64,000 nt of DNA from Sclerodactyla briareus (GCA_026419785.1 JAODTK010004632.1:98227-162226); one strand, 5' to 3'. Shown: positions 33,691-45,899, counted from the stretch's first letter. Made by a program: numbers and translations. The notes: generated by a model not told the origin, from the letters alone.

Positions 33691-36090
33691 TGACAACCTA
33701 TATCTAGACACGAGACAAATGGGAGATGGCAACATAACAACTGACAACTTTTATCCCGTTATCCCCAACCAACCAATCTGGTTCCTATACTCTTAATAAG
33801 AAGCTACACACGAAGTTCGAGATTGCAGTAGACTGTGACCTAAGGGCGAACCTCAGATGCCACCTCTGACCTGACCCCAAAACAATAGGGTTCATGTACT
33901 CATCCATCAGGCAGGGTCGAGTTATCGTGTTCACAAGCCAAATTAGCCAAAATATTGACTTTTCACATAGTTTCAATTTTTGACCAAAATTCACCCCGAC
34001 CTATACCAAAACTGATAGGGTTCTTGTACTCCCATAAGAAAGCTAAACACCAATTTCCACTTGATCAGACCAACCATTCTGGACTTATCGTGTTGACAAG
34101 GTTTTCAGACTTTGACCTCTGGTGACCCCAGATGACCTCTGACCTGACCCCAAAAACAATATGGTTCATGTACTCATCATGGGGAACACCATCCAAGTAT
34201 GAGCTTCTCCATTCAGGCGGGGTCGAGTCATCGTGTTTACAAGCCAACTTGGCCAAAATATCGACTTTTCACAAAATTTTGTTTTTTGACCAAAATTCAC
34301 CCCGAACTGACAAAACAATAGGGATTCTTGCTCCCCATAAAAAGCTACAAACCAAAATTTCAACCTGATGAGACCAACCATTCTGGACTTATCATGTTTA
34401 CAAGGTTTTCAGATCTTGACATCTGGTGACCTCAGATGACCTCTGACCTGACCCCAAAACAATAGGGGTCATGTACTCACGATGGGGCACACAACCAAGT
34501 CTGAGTTATCCATCAGGCGGGCGAGCGTATCGTGTTCAAAAGCCAAAATTGGGCCAAAAATAGACTTTTCACAAATTTTATTTTGAAGTCAAAATCACCC
34601 CGACCTAGACCAAAACACAATAGGGAGTCTGTGCTCCCCATAAGAAAGCTAACACCAAATTTCAACCTGATAGACAACCATTCTTGACTTATCATGTTAC
34701 AAGGTTTTCAGACGTTGACCTTGTGACCTCAGATGACCTTGACCTGGACCCAAAAAACAATAGGGTTCATGTACTCATCATGGGCACACATACAAGTACA
34801 TGAGCTCATCCATCCAGGCAAGTAGAGTTATCGTGTTTACAAGCAAAAATAAACCAAATATAACTTTTCACCAAATTTTCTATTTGGACCCAAATCACCC
34901 GACCTATACCACAAAATGATAGGGTTCATGTACTCCCCAAAGGAAGCTACACACCAAATTTCAACCTTGATGAGGACCAACCTATCTGGAATTATCGAGT
35001 TTACAAGGTTTTCAGACTTTGGCCTCTGGGACCCTCAGAGCCTCTGAACCTATCCCCCAAACAATAGGGTTCATGTACTCATCATGGGGAACACAATACA
35101 AGACTGAGCTCAATCCATCCAGGCGGGTCGATTCAATCGTGTTTACACGCCAAAATTGGCTAAAATATTGACTTTTCACAAATTTTCAGTATTTTCGACT
35201 AAATTCATCACACCCTAACCTATACCAAAATCATTAGGGTGCCTGTACTCCCCTGAGCCTACCACCATTTCAACCTGATCAGACCAACCATTCAAGGTTT
35301 CAGACTTTGACCTCTGGTGACCTCAATTGACCTCTTACCTGACCCCAAAACAATAGGGTTCATGTACTCATCATGGGGCACACCAATACCAATATGAGCT
35401 TCATCCATCGGCAGGGTCGAGTTATCGTGTTTACCACAAGCCAAAATAACCAAAATTTACTTTTCACATCAATTTTCTATTTTTGACTGACCCAAAGTCC
35501 AACCCGACCTATAAACAAAAATGATAGGGTCAGTACTCCCCATAAGGAGCTAACCACCAATTTCAACCTGCATGAGCCACCCTTCTGGAATTATCGAGTT
35601 TACAAGGTTTTCAGACTTTGGCCTCTGGTGACCTCAGATGACCTCTGACCTGACCCCCAAAAACAATTAAGGTTCATGTCCACAATGGGAACCACACATA
35701 CCAATAATGACTTCATCCATCCAAGCGGGGTCGAGTCCATCGTGTTTACAAATCAAATGGGCTAAAATATGACGTTTCACAATTTCCTATTTTCGACTAA
35801 AATTTCAATTCATTCACCCCTACCTATCCCGAAACAATAGGGTTCCTGTACTCCCCAGCGACACAAACACCAAATTTCAACTATCCTACCACCATTCAAG
35901 GTTTTCAGACTTTGACCTCTGGTGACCTCAATGACCTCTGACCTGACCCCAACCAATAGGTTCTTGTACTCATCATGGGGAACACCAACATAATACAAGT
36001 CTGAGCCTGACCTACTCATACTTGATTAATTATATCGACACCACCCACACGACTGACTGCAATGATTCCTCTGCTTTTCGCAAGGAATAA
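33690..36090 (+). mobile_element. Tandem-core element, ~7 units of ~300 bp, with microhairpin terminus
   Basis: Each unit has half A (GGGTTCATGTACTCATCATG, CCAAGTATGAGCTTCATCC, GGGGTCGAGTTATCGTGTT, TACAAGCC) and half B (GGGTTCCTGTACTCCCCAT, AAATTTCAACCTGATCAG, CATTCTGGACTTATCGTG, TTACAAGGTTTTCAGAC). The halves are alignable with each other, so the unit is a diverged dimer of ~150 bp monomers. Half-A starts recur near 33890, 34164, 34470, 34770, 35075, 35362, 35677 and 35965, a spacing of about 270-315. The array stops near 36010 and is followed by CACCCACACGACTGACTGCA then GATTCCTCTGC and CAAGGAAT. Frames within it are artefacts. Confidence 0.85.
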
Positions 36091-36094
36091 AAAA

Positions 36095-36480
36095 AAATGG
36101 TTAATTGATGTAATGGGTGCCAGCACCACAAAACTGCACCTAGTTATATGGTGATACCATAATAATGAGTCAAGATCTGGAATGGGATGTACAAACATGG
36201 TTATTTATAGTAGAAGGTTGGCCCTCACCACAGACTTGCACCAAGGTTGGTGATAACGCCAATCTTGAGTCAAGATCTGAAATTGGGAGAAGAAACATGT
36301 TTCATTTATAGTACATTTGTGCCAGCCCACAACAGCACCAGGGATATGGTGATATCCAACAATAATAAAGTCAAGATTGAAATGGATGAAAAGGAGGTTG
36401 TGTATATATAGTAGATGGGTCGCCAGCACCACAAACCGCACCATGGATTGGTGATACCCAACATAACTATAAAATTCGGG
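36095..36480 (+). repeat. 103 bp tandem array (first block)
   Basis: About four degenerate units of GGTGGCCAGCACCACA, CACCAGAGATATGGTGATAC, CCAACAATAATGAGTCAAG, ATCTGGAATGGGATG. It abuts the end of the tandem-core element directly. Confidence 0.8.
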
Positions 36481-36619
36481 GGGTCAAACCGCCAGATGTA
36501 TATACCCGCATCTCTTTCCAGAAAATTTGGTGAACATGAAATCGAAATATGCGTGGAAAGAAAGACAATTTAAGACTTGTTAGCGACCACGTGTTACTGG
36601 TAAATGGGTCATTCCATAA

Positions 36620-38400
36620 TGCACTTGTTAATTTTGAGGCACCCCTACAGCCCCCCAAGGTGCCACGTCCCTAAATAAGCAATTTATTCAAGATTCCGAC
36701 CTTTAAACCACATGGCCACCCGACCGAGGTCAACTTCAGCAGGTCAGAGGTCACAACACACCTGCAGGTCAAACTTATAATCACATGTAACCATCCAGCT
36801 TCGTCAGATATCAATCTCCGATTATAGAGCCAAAAAACAAGTTTTTGATTGACCCCTAAGTGACCTCGAGACCTTAATGATATGGCCGTTTTTTGAAAAT
36901 TGTTCTCTCCTCCTGTGATACCTCCACTCCGTAGGGCCATTTTGCATTGATGACACCCCAGATGCCTATTGCCGCCGAAAAAAGAAGTGCTAAAATCCAG
37001 TTTTTGACCCCTAAAGTACCTTACTGACCTCCAATGACATGGCGTTTTTATGAAAATTGTTACACTCCATGTGATGCATCCACTCCTAAAAGCATATGTT
37101 TTCATTCCATGACATGTCCAATGTTATTGCGAAAAAGGTATAACTTGAACTTGGACCCCTTGTAACTACCAAAGTAAAGTGTCCGATCAAGCGGGAGTTG
37201 TTCCTCCATAAAGCAACAACAAAGCTCAATCACATATCCATATTTTAATTTTTTTAAGTTTTTTCTATTTTTTTGCCCGTACTCCTTAAATAAGCAAAAT
37301 TAATCAAGATTCGACCTTCACGCCACATGACCTCCCGACCGAGGTCAAATTCAGGTCATAGGTCACATACACTGCAGTCAACAATCATATAGCAATGGTG
37401 AACCATCCAGCCTTCGCAGATATTCAATTTCTCCGATTATCCAAAAAACAGTTTTTGACCCCTAATGACCCCAATGACCTTTCAATGATATGACAGTTTT
37501 TATGAGAATTGTTTACTTCTCCTTACTCTCCATGTGATACATCCACTCTAGGAGCATTTTGCATTCTGATGAACACACCACCCAACAGACACCCAGTGCT
37601 ATTCCCAAAAAGTACTATAATCCGTTTTTTACCCCTAAGTGACCATTTATGACCTTCAATGACATGGGAGTTTTTATGAAAATTGTTACACTCTCATGTG
37701 ATGCATCCCCTCCTAGAAGCATATTGCATCCAATGACATGTCCAAGTTTGTTGCGAAAAAGGTATAACAATGAACTTTTACACCTGTAACTACCAAAGTA
37801 GTGTCCGATCGAAGCGGGAGTTGTTTCCCTCCATAAAGCACACAAGCTCTATTTCAATCACATAATCCAAAAATACCAGTTTCTACTTTTTTTGTTTTTT
37901 TTTGCCCCGTACTCCTGTAAATAAGCACATTTATTCACGATTCGACCTTAAAAAACCACATGACCACCCCCAGAGGCTCAAATTCAGGTCAGCAGAAAGG
38001 TCACACACATGGAGTCACAATTACATCACAATGGTGAATCCATCCAGCCTTCGAGCTATTCAATTCTCCTGGCTCCGATTTAGCCAAAAAAAAAAAACAG
38101 TTTTTTGATTTGACCCTTAATGACCCCGAATACCTTTAATGATATGCCATTTTTTTTGGAATTGTTACTCTCCATGTGATACATCCACTCCTAGGAGCAT
38201 TTTGCCATTCTGATAACACACACCCAGGGCTTTTGCCGGAAAAGTACTAAAATCATCGTTTCTGACCCCTAATTGACCTTTAATGACCTTCAATGACATG
38301 GCGGTTTTTTATTGAAAATTGTTACCCTCCATGTGATGCAATCCCACTCCTGAGAAGCATATTGCATTCCAATGACCATGTCCAATTTTATTGCGAAAAA
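36620..38400 (+). repeat. ~620 bp tandem units, about 2.75 copies
   Basis: TTATTCAAGATTCGACCTT-type starts recur near 36684, 37300 and 37930. Each unit carries GACCGAGGTCAA, CAGCCTTCGCAGATAT, two versions of CTCCATGTGATGCATCCACT separated by about 160 bp, GTGTCCGATCGAAGCGGGAG, and ends before TTTGCCCGTACTCC. The two internal versions show that the unit is itself partly duplicated. Confidence 0.8.
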
Positions 38401-39270
38401 AGTAATTAAACTCAATCATTTTGACTTGATCCGGCAACTAATATGCAAATTATCCCACAATTTACCCTCATTGATCTTGATTGCATTGAATAAATTTATA
38501 TCATGACGGTAGTAGGTCCTATTCCCAAAGTTTTGTCACATAATTCCCCCCAAAGGTTTGAGAAAATAATTGCATTCTATATCTAAGAATGCTAACGAAT
38601 ATGTAAATTAACCACACATAATGACCTTCAAGTGATTTCAATGCAATTGAATAAATTATATTTATCGGGACCTGGTTAGAAGTCCTACTCACCAAGTTTC
38701 GTGAGAACCAAAGAAGTTTATAATTTGCCTAATTGCTATTGGGCCAACTATTATGCAAATTAGTCATGCACGATGACCTCGGGTGACCCTCGGCCACATT
38801 AGAAAATTCATCGCCTGATAGTTGGCCCTAGTTTCACCAAGTTTCATCATGAATATCACAATAAATTTGAAATATCACATACATTCGTGCTATCATTAAG
38901 GCTACTGGCCAAAAAAATGCAAACTGACCTCGATGACCTTGTAACATTGTCACATTGTTTTTCGGCTCCAACAACTACCCCGTAACCCACAACCACCATG
39001 TTTTCGTGTAATGCACGAACTTGAAAATTTTGTTTTCGAAAACCTGCAAAATAGAGGGCAACACATATACGATATAGCCCATTTTCGAACGTATCCGAGA
39101 TTTTAAACACTCATAACGGACCTGCGTCCCATTTTGGGGTCCTCGGATAAAATTGTTAAAAGATGAGAGCTCTACTAACGCCTCAAAGTTTCCGGCGGCG
39201 GCGGCGGCGGAGCGGCGGAGGCCGGAACGGCGGTGCCCACGCCAAAACCATAATATCCCGCCCCCTAACA
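38400..39270 (-). repeat. Family C array (~115 bp units) ending in CGG-rich terminus
   Basis: Contains CACCAAGTTTCGTGAGAAC, ATGCAAATTAGTCATGC and GACCTCAAGTGA-type units, the reverse of the 19.2 and 48.2 kb copies. It closes with TCCGAGATTTTA, ACGCCTCAAAGTTTCCGG and a CGG/GGC run (39187-39215). Confidence 0.75.
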
Positions 39271-39720
39271 CTTACAGTTTGCTGTGATATAATGAGTCAA
39301 GATCTGAAATGGGATGAAGAAAAATGGTTAATTGATAGTAGATGGGTGGCCAGCACAACAGAATGCACCTGGAGTTATATGGTTGATAACCAATAAAATG
39401 AGTTCAAGATCGGAATGGAATGTACAAACATGGTAATTATAGTAGATGGTTGGCCAGCACACAGATGCACCAAGGAATGGTGAATACCCAATCATAATGA
39501 GTCAAGATCTGAAATGGGCATGAAGAAACATGTTCATTTATAGTACATGGGTGGCCAGCACCCACAAAACAGCACAGTGGATATGGTGATATCCAACAAT
39601 AATAAGTCAAGATCTGAAGGGGATGAAAATGAAAAAGCGAAGGTTTATATATAGAGATGGGTGGCCGCACCACAAACAGCACCAGGGATATGGTGATACC
39701 CAACAATAACTAGAAGAAAA
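39270..39720 (+). repeat. 103 bp tandem array (second block)
   Basis: About four units starting at ATAATGAGTCAAGATCTG near 39286. Same consensus as 36095-36480. Confidence 0.8.
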
Positions 39721-39879
39721 ATGTGGGCGGGTAAACCGCCAGATGTATAGCTCCCCGCATCTCTTATTCAGAAATTGGTGACCTGAAATCGACAATATCG
39801 TGGAAAGAAGACATTTATGACGGTGAAGCGACCAACGTTGTACTGGGTAATAATGGGGTTCATTCAAGAATGCACTGTT

Positions 39880-41010
39880 TTATTGTAGGAGGCACCCCTA
39901 CAGCCCCCGGACAAGGTGCGTCCCTAAAAAGCAACATTTATTCAAGATTCGACCTTTTTTACACCACATTGCCACCAACAGAGGTCAATTCAGGTCAGAG
40001 GTCACAAACAGCAGGTCAACCAATTATATCACAATGGTACACCCCATCAGCCTTCGCATGCTGATTCAATCCTCCGAGTATAAGCCCAAAAAACAGTTTT
40101 TGACCCCTAGGGGACTCGGAATGACTTTAATGATATGGCAGTTTTTTATGAAAAAATTGTTACTCTCCATGTGTACAACATCCACTTCTAGGAGCATTTT
40201 GCATTCTGATGACCACACCCGTGCTACTTGCTGAAAGTCTAAAATCAGTTTTTTGCCCCCTAATTGACCTTTAATCACCTCAATCACATGGCGGTTTTTA
40301 TAAAATTGTTAGCAACACTTCCATGTGATGCATCCACTCCTCAAATCAATATTGCATTCCAATGACATGTCCAATGTTATTGCGAAAAAAGGTCATAAAA
40401 ATTGAACTTTGACCTCCTTGTAACTACCAAAGTAAAGTGTCTGATCGAAGCCGGGAGTGGTTCCTCATAAAGCACCAAAGCTCTATCACATATCCAAAAA
40501 TAACCATTTCTACTTTTTTTTTGCCCGTACTTCCTTAAAATAAGCACATTTATTCAAGATTCGTCCCACCTTTAAACCACATGACCAACCCGACAGAGGT
40601 CAAATTCAGGTCAGAGGTCCACACCCCTGGAGGTCAACAATTTAATCACAATGGTGGAACCATCGCCCAGCCTTCGCAGATATTCCATTCTCCGATTATA
40701 GCCCAAAAAAACAGGTTTTGACCCTTAAGTGACCCCGAATGACCTTTCATGAATATGACAGTTTTTTTTATGAGAAATTGTTACCTCCATGTGATCCATT
40801 GCCACTCCTAGGAGCATTTTGCATTCTTATGACACACCCAGTGTTATTGCCAGGAAAGTACTAAAATCAGTTTCTGACCCCCTAATTGACCTTTATGACC
40901 TTCAATGACATGGCGGCTTTTTATGAAAATTGTTTACACTCCATGTTATGCATCCACTCCCGAGAGGCATATTGCGTTCCAATGATCATGTCCAAGGTTA
41001 TTGCGAAAAA
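39880..41010 (+). repeat. ~620 bp tandem units, about 1.75 copies
   Basis: TTATTCAAGATTCG at about 39938 and 40552. Same content and order as 36620-38400 but with one unit fewer. Confidence 0.8.
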
Positions 41011-41860
41011 TATTAAAACTCATCATTTTGACTGATCATTGACCACTAATATCACACTTAGTCGCACAAATTTACCCTCATGTGATCTTGATGCAGGAAT
41101 AAATTTATCAGGACTGTAGTAGGTCCTATTCACAAAGTTTTTGTCAAAATCCCCAAAAGTGAGACATAATTGCATTAATTATTCTAATTATGCTAACGAA
41201 TATGTAAATAAACACACATAATGACCTCAGTGGTTCAATGCAATTGAATAACTTTATCGGGACTGTTAGAAAGTCCTACTCACCAAGTTTCGTGAGAATC
41301 CACCGAAGTTTATATAAATTTGCTTATTGCTAATGGGCCAACTATTATCCAAATTAGTCATGCAATGACCCTCCAGTGACCTCGCCACATTAGGAAAATT
41401 CATCAGCACGGATAGTTTGGGCCCTAGTCACCAAGTTTCATTGAAAATCCATGAAATTTGAAATATCCCATACATCTTCTGCTATATTAGGCTACTGGCC
41501 AAAAAAAAAATGCAACTTGACCCGTTGACCTTTAAATTGTCACATGTTTATCGGCTCCAACAACTACCACCAACCCCCATTTTTTCCCGTGTAAATCGCA
41601 CGAACTTGAAATTTTTTGCGAAAACCTGTCAAAAAAAGGGCAACACATATACGATATAGCCCATTTTTCGAACTTATCCGAAGATTTTACTCATACGGAC
41701 TTGTGTACAATGTTTGGTCAATCATAAAGTGTTAAGAATGAAACGTCTAAACGCCTAAAGTTTCCGGCGGCAGCGGCGGCGGAGCCGCGTGCGGCTGAGA
41801 CTGCGGGCCACACGCCAAACATAATAGAATCCCTCCATTCCCATCCCCCGAAACCCTTAC
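41010..41860 (-). repeat. Family C array and CGG-rich terminus (second block)
   Basis: Parallels 38400-39270 closely, including CACCAAGTTTCGTGAGAATC and AACGCCTAAAGTTTCCGG followed by CGGCAGCGGCGGCGG (about 41764-41780). Confidence 0.8.
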
Positions 41861-43010
41861 TGTTGCGGGATATAATGAGTCAGATCCTGAATGGGAATAA
41901 GAAAAGGTTAATTATAGTAGAACTGGGTGGCCACACCACAGACTGCACCAGAGATATGGTTATACCCATCATAAAGATCAAGATCTGAAATGAGATGAAG
42001 AAAACGTGTGAATTGATTAGTGGGTGCCAGCACCACAGACAGCACCAGAGAGATGGTGATACCCAAATAATGAGTCAAGATCTGGAATGGGATGTAAAAT
42101 GGTTTCTTCATAAGATGGGGTGGCCAGCACCAACAGACACAACCAGAGATATGGTGATAACCCCAACAATGGATGAGCCACATCGCATGGTTAGGAAACC
42201 ACGGTTTCTTGATCGATGGTGGCCAGCACCACAGATCTGGTGACTAACCCAATAATAGATTCAAGATCTGAAATGGGATGAAGAAACATGGGTAATTGAT
42301 AGTAGATGGGTGACCAGCAACACATACTGCACCAGAGAGATGGTGATACCCAACAATAATGAGTTGAGATCTGGAATGGGATGTAGAAACATGGTTCATT
42401 GACAGTAGATGGGTGGCCAGCACCACAGACAGCACCAGAGATATGGTGATACCCAACATTATCAAGTCAAGATCTGAATGGGATGTAGAAACATGGTTCA
42501 CTGATAGTGGATGAGTGGCCAGCACCACAGACAGCACCAGAGATATGGTGATACCCAATATTAATGAGTCATGATCTGGAATGGGATGTAGAAACATGGT
42601 TCATTGATAGTAGATGGGTGGCCAGCACCACAGACAGCACCAGAGATATGGTGATACCCAATATTAATGAGTCATGATCTGGAATGGGATGTAGAAACAT
42701 GGGTCATTTATGTAGATGGGTGATGAGACAGTAATGATACTACTCGTAGCCAACCCCAGATAATGTCATGGATAGTGAGATCTGAAACAGGGAGGTATAT
42801 GATCATTGCTATCGATGTGTCATTGGTAATGGTGCGTTAATCCACCTAAAAATCCGACATAGGACAAGAAAAATATGGGTTGTTTGTGGGATGGGTCAGT
42901 CATACCTGTGATTGTGATAGTGTAAATAATGACAGTAATTTCAGTAACAGCTAGCACCATAGACCCCATGATAGTAATAGGTCTACCCAACAAAAAATTA
43001 GACTGTGATA
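41860..43010 (+). repeat. 103 bp tandem array (third block, longest and cleanest)
   Basis: About eight recognisable units from 41875 to 42720, then decayed units to about 43010. GATCTGAAATGGGATGAAG or GATCTGGAATGGGATGTAG recurs at about 42265, 42368, 42471, 42574 and 42677, a strict 103 bp spacing. The best-preserved neighbours are nearly identical, pointing to recent expansion. Confidence 0.85.
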
Positions 43011-43259
43011 AGATGACAATACGGTGTACTGCTTATATCCATAGTATAAAGGATGGTAATATGGACCTTCACCCCATACAGCAACAAGATATGATGTTTA
43101 CAAGTGATAATTATAAGAGGCGTGCATGAAAAGTGTCATGGTGTAGGTCACCATGTGTCACTGTCTAATCACTATGCAATATAGGTATTTCGAGTAGGTT
43201 AAGCTAGGGGAGGAGGGGGGGGGGAGTAAATCAGCTGGGGGTTGATGAGAATGATGGAG
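43011..43259. other. No gene seen
   Basis: Non-coding; a G run lies near 43216-43226. Confidence 0.4.
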
Positions 43260-43509
43260 CTTATCGAATCTTTCTGTTCAGACCAGACAGAAAGCCAAAA
43301 AGGCTCGTAATGATTCTTGACGATCCTGATTGGATCAGCAATAATATGAGTGTAGTAGTCATTTGGTGGAACTTGCATAACAAGTATGAAACTACATCCA
43401 TGTCAAAATGAGGTCTTGTTTGACAGCAAGTAGCCCAAAGTGGTCTCAATTTCACGAATATCCAATTTCCCCAACTGACCCCATCGACACATAATTGGAT
43501 AGGAATCTT
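43260..43509 (+). repeat. Tandem-core element, left part (leader and core) split by a MITE
   Basis: CAGAAAGCCAAAAAGGCTCG resembles the leader at 33650. CAACTGACCCCATCGACAC then ATAATTGGATAGG is the core stretch that normally reads on to TTCTTGTACTCCCC. That continuation is found only beyond 44206. Confidence 0.6.
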
Positions 43510-44205
43510 TAGGGTTGCAGGGTATACCCGGTATTCAGTTTAGTACTGGTTAGTGCGCGGAACCGGTACTTCGCAGTACCGGCGGTGACGCACCACCACT
43601 ATTCCCACGATTAAACCGCCCGAATATACTGATGCTGTAAATGATACCACCGGTGCTTGCTGCCATTTACGCAGTGCTATCGTACTGCCCAGTAAGCGCG
43701 ATCGCCGTCACATACATTGGTTAACATGTTAAGTCAGCGCATCAACCCCCGCTCCACCCCTCTCCAGAGCTGCCGCTCTTCAGCTGACTACTGTAAATTA
43801 TTTTCTTTGCACAAGTTTCTAACCATGATCTAACCCATTCATACCCTTTGCTCTAGGTCTCGCTCTGGTGAGAGTTCCCCTAAAATCAAGATATTCTTGT
43901 TTCTAAGTGCCAGCAATTGTCCAATGTTCTAATCATGTCATATTTGTACATGTTTGCCAGGTACACGTAAGAGAATTATTAGTTCCATGTCGAATTGGAG
44001 GTTGATGAAAAGAGGCATCCTAATTACACACTGTAACAGCATGACCTATTTGTGCTACACATAGTAATCTTAAAATTTGCAGGGAAAATTTGTAGACATA
44101 GTTCAGAAATATAGCGCGAATTAACCTGTTCAAAAAAAACTTGGGTACCGAACGTCATCTGTTCTACTACCGGTACCCGACGAATTAGTGTACCGTGCAA
44201 CCCTA
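43510..44205. mobile_element. hAT-like MITE, 0.7 kb, nested insertion
   Basis: The ends are a perfect 10 bp inverted repeat, TAGGGTTGCA ... TGCAACCCTA. Inside them are related but imperfect GGTACCGG/ACCGGTACC-rich stretches (CGGAACCGGTACTTCGCAG left, CTACTACCGGTACCCGACG right). GAATCTT (43503-43509) and GACTCTT (44206-44212) flank it, consistent with a 7-8 bp target duplication. No transposase frame is present. hAT assignment rests on the CAGGG/TAGGG-type end and the duplication length. Confidence 0.75.
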
Positions 44206-44815
44206 GACTCTTGTACTTCCCGTTCCCTCAAAAAAGTTGCCTACTAAACTTAACCTGATCGGAGTCAGAGGCATTCTAGACTCACGTGTTAACACTATAT
44301 TCAGAATTTGACTCTCTTGACTCTCAGATGATTTAGAGATCTGACCCCCAACAAACAATAGGGGATTTGTGATATTATGGGGAACTCATATACCAATATG
44401 AGCTTACCCTCCAGGTGGATCAAGTTATCTTTCTAACCACCTAAATTTTGCACTTATAACTTTGTTCAACTTTCTCTCCCACAAGTCTACCCCAGTTTTG
44501 CACCAAAAACAATAGGTCGTTTTTTCCTGTACTTCTCCATCAGAAGCTGCATTTCAAATTTTCACCTGCTGTGACTAGGCATTCTGGACTTATCGTGTTG
44601 AACAGATTTCCATCTTTGACCTCAGATTACTTTTGACCTGTACCAACAACCAACAATGGGTATACATTTGCTCTTATGGGGAACCATATATCAAGTATGC
44701 ACTTCATCCTCCAGGTGGGTTGATTTCTCGTGTTTAAAACAAGTCTAGGCACTATCATACACACACACACACTGTCATGACTGCATGACTCTGACTTCAT
44801 CAAGGATCAAAAATA
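44206..44815 (+). repeat. Tandem-core element, right part with microsatellite and terminus
   Basis: TCTTGTACTTCCC resumes the core after the MITE. Half A and half B segments follow (GGGGAACTCATATACCAATA; GCATTCTGGACTTATCGTG). The block ends with (CA)n at 44757-44772, then CTGTCATGACTGCATGACTC and CATCAAGGATC, the shared terminus. Confidence 0.75.
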
Positions 44816-45899
44816 GCCTCACAGTAGCCACCACTCGAGTTACAAAATGAGTCCTCATCAAACCACGATACTCCATATGCGTGAGAAATCATCGCGAAAC
44901 AATTAAATCCGGTGAAAGTTGATAAACTTTGAAAATAATGGAACCCAGAGGAGCTAGTTCTTACCTGAAAGAAAAATTATGTTTGAAGGAAAGCAATGAG
45001 CCATATCAAAGGATGTGTTGTGGTATACTGGTTCTATTGCTGTAAGCCTACCCGACACTATACTGTTCAACGCCGCAACGCCACGCTGGGGACCGTAAGC
45101 TCCTTGCGAAATTCACTGCGGTCGATTTCCTAATAGTGCCCGTGACACGGCAGAAGAAAATGGGGTAATCTTCCATTTCAAAGGTCTTTTCGTATGTCCT
45201 CCGAGGATTATTGAAGGAAGTTGGATCACATGATAGCAAAAAGGATACTACTTTCAGTCGAGCTATTTCGCGCTTCCTAACTGCCCGCGCTTCCTATTTG
45301 CCATCATAAAACTAGTGGGCCTTGCGGAACTTCAAAAAATTTGAACTCGTTCAAAATTTGCCACAACGCCTGCGGGTCAATCTGGCTGTTCGCAGTGGCT
45401 AACTTGTTGCGGTCATTGCCTCACACCTAAACGGCAATGCAGCGACCTGCGCGTATGACCGTAAGCTGTCGCCAGCCTGCGCGCAGTAATTCTGCACAGT
45501 GTGAGCAGGCTTATGCCTACGTAGGAGTGAGGAGCGAGAGATACCTACCTGACAGCGGTTCTGAGGACGGAGTCATGGATGGAGTCTGTAATTGCTGGGA
45601 TGGAGTTGGTAATGACGGGATGACAGATGAAGATGCTAGGTGACCGAGAAAGATGCCACGCATGATAATTGAAGGTAATGGCGGGAACAGAAAACGGAGG
45701 AACATAATAGGGTAGTTCCCTGGAGTATTTATATTGACAGAATATTGCATAGTGATGGTACCTAGTTTTGGTCATGCGATGACTATGCATAGGAGGGAAG
45801 GGGGACGTGGCCCCTTCACGATGGCCCCTACTACCTGTATCGTACCATGTGCGCAAATCAATTTTCAGCAAGTTGCCCATAACAATGTCTCATGATTTG
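44816..45899. other. CpG-rich stretch, no gene assigned
   Basis: From about 45040 to 45560 GC and CpG are raised, with repeated GCCTGCG and ACCGTAAGCT (about 45097 and 45460). A 68-codon plus frame (45437-45643) overlaps a GGATGGAGT-type short repeat. It could be a transposon fragment or a promoter-like island; neither is shown. Confidence 0.35.

Noticed and set aside
33412..33740. Tyr/Trp/Pro-rich minus frame (HYCWVSPYPW type), also at 39437-39867 and 41908-42597
   Set aside because: It is the translation of the 103 bp repeat and recurs in every block.
36671..37105. 144-codon minus frame
   Set aside because: It lies wholly in the ~620 bp repeat; similar frames appear and break in the other units.
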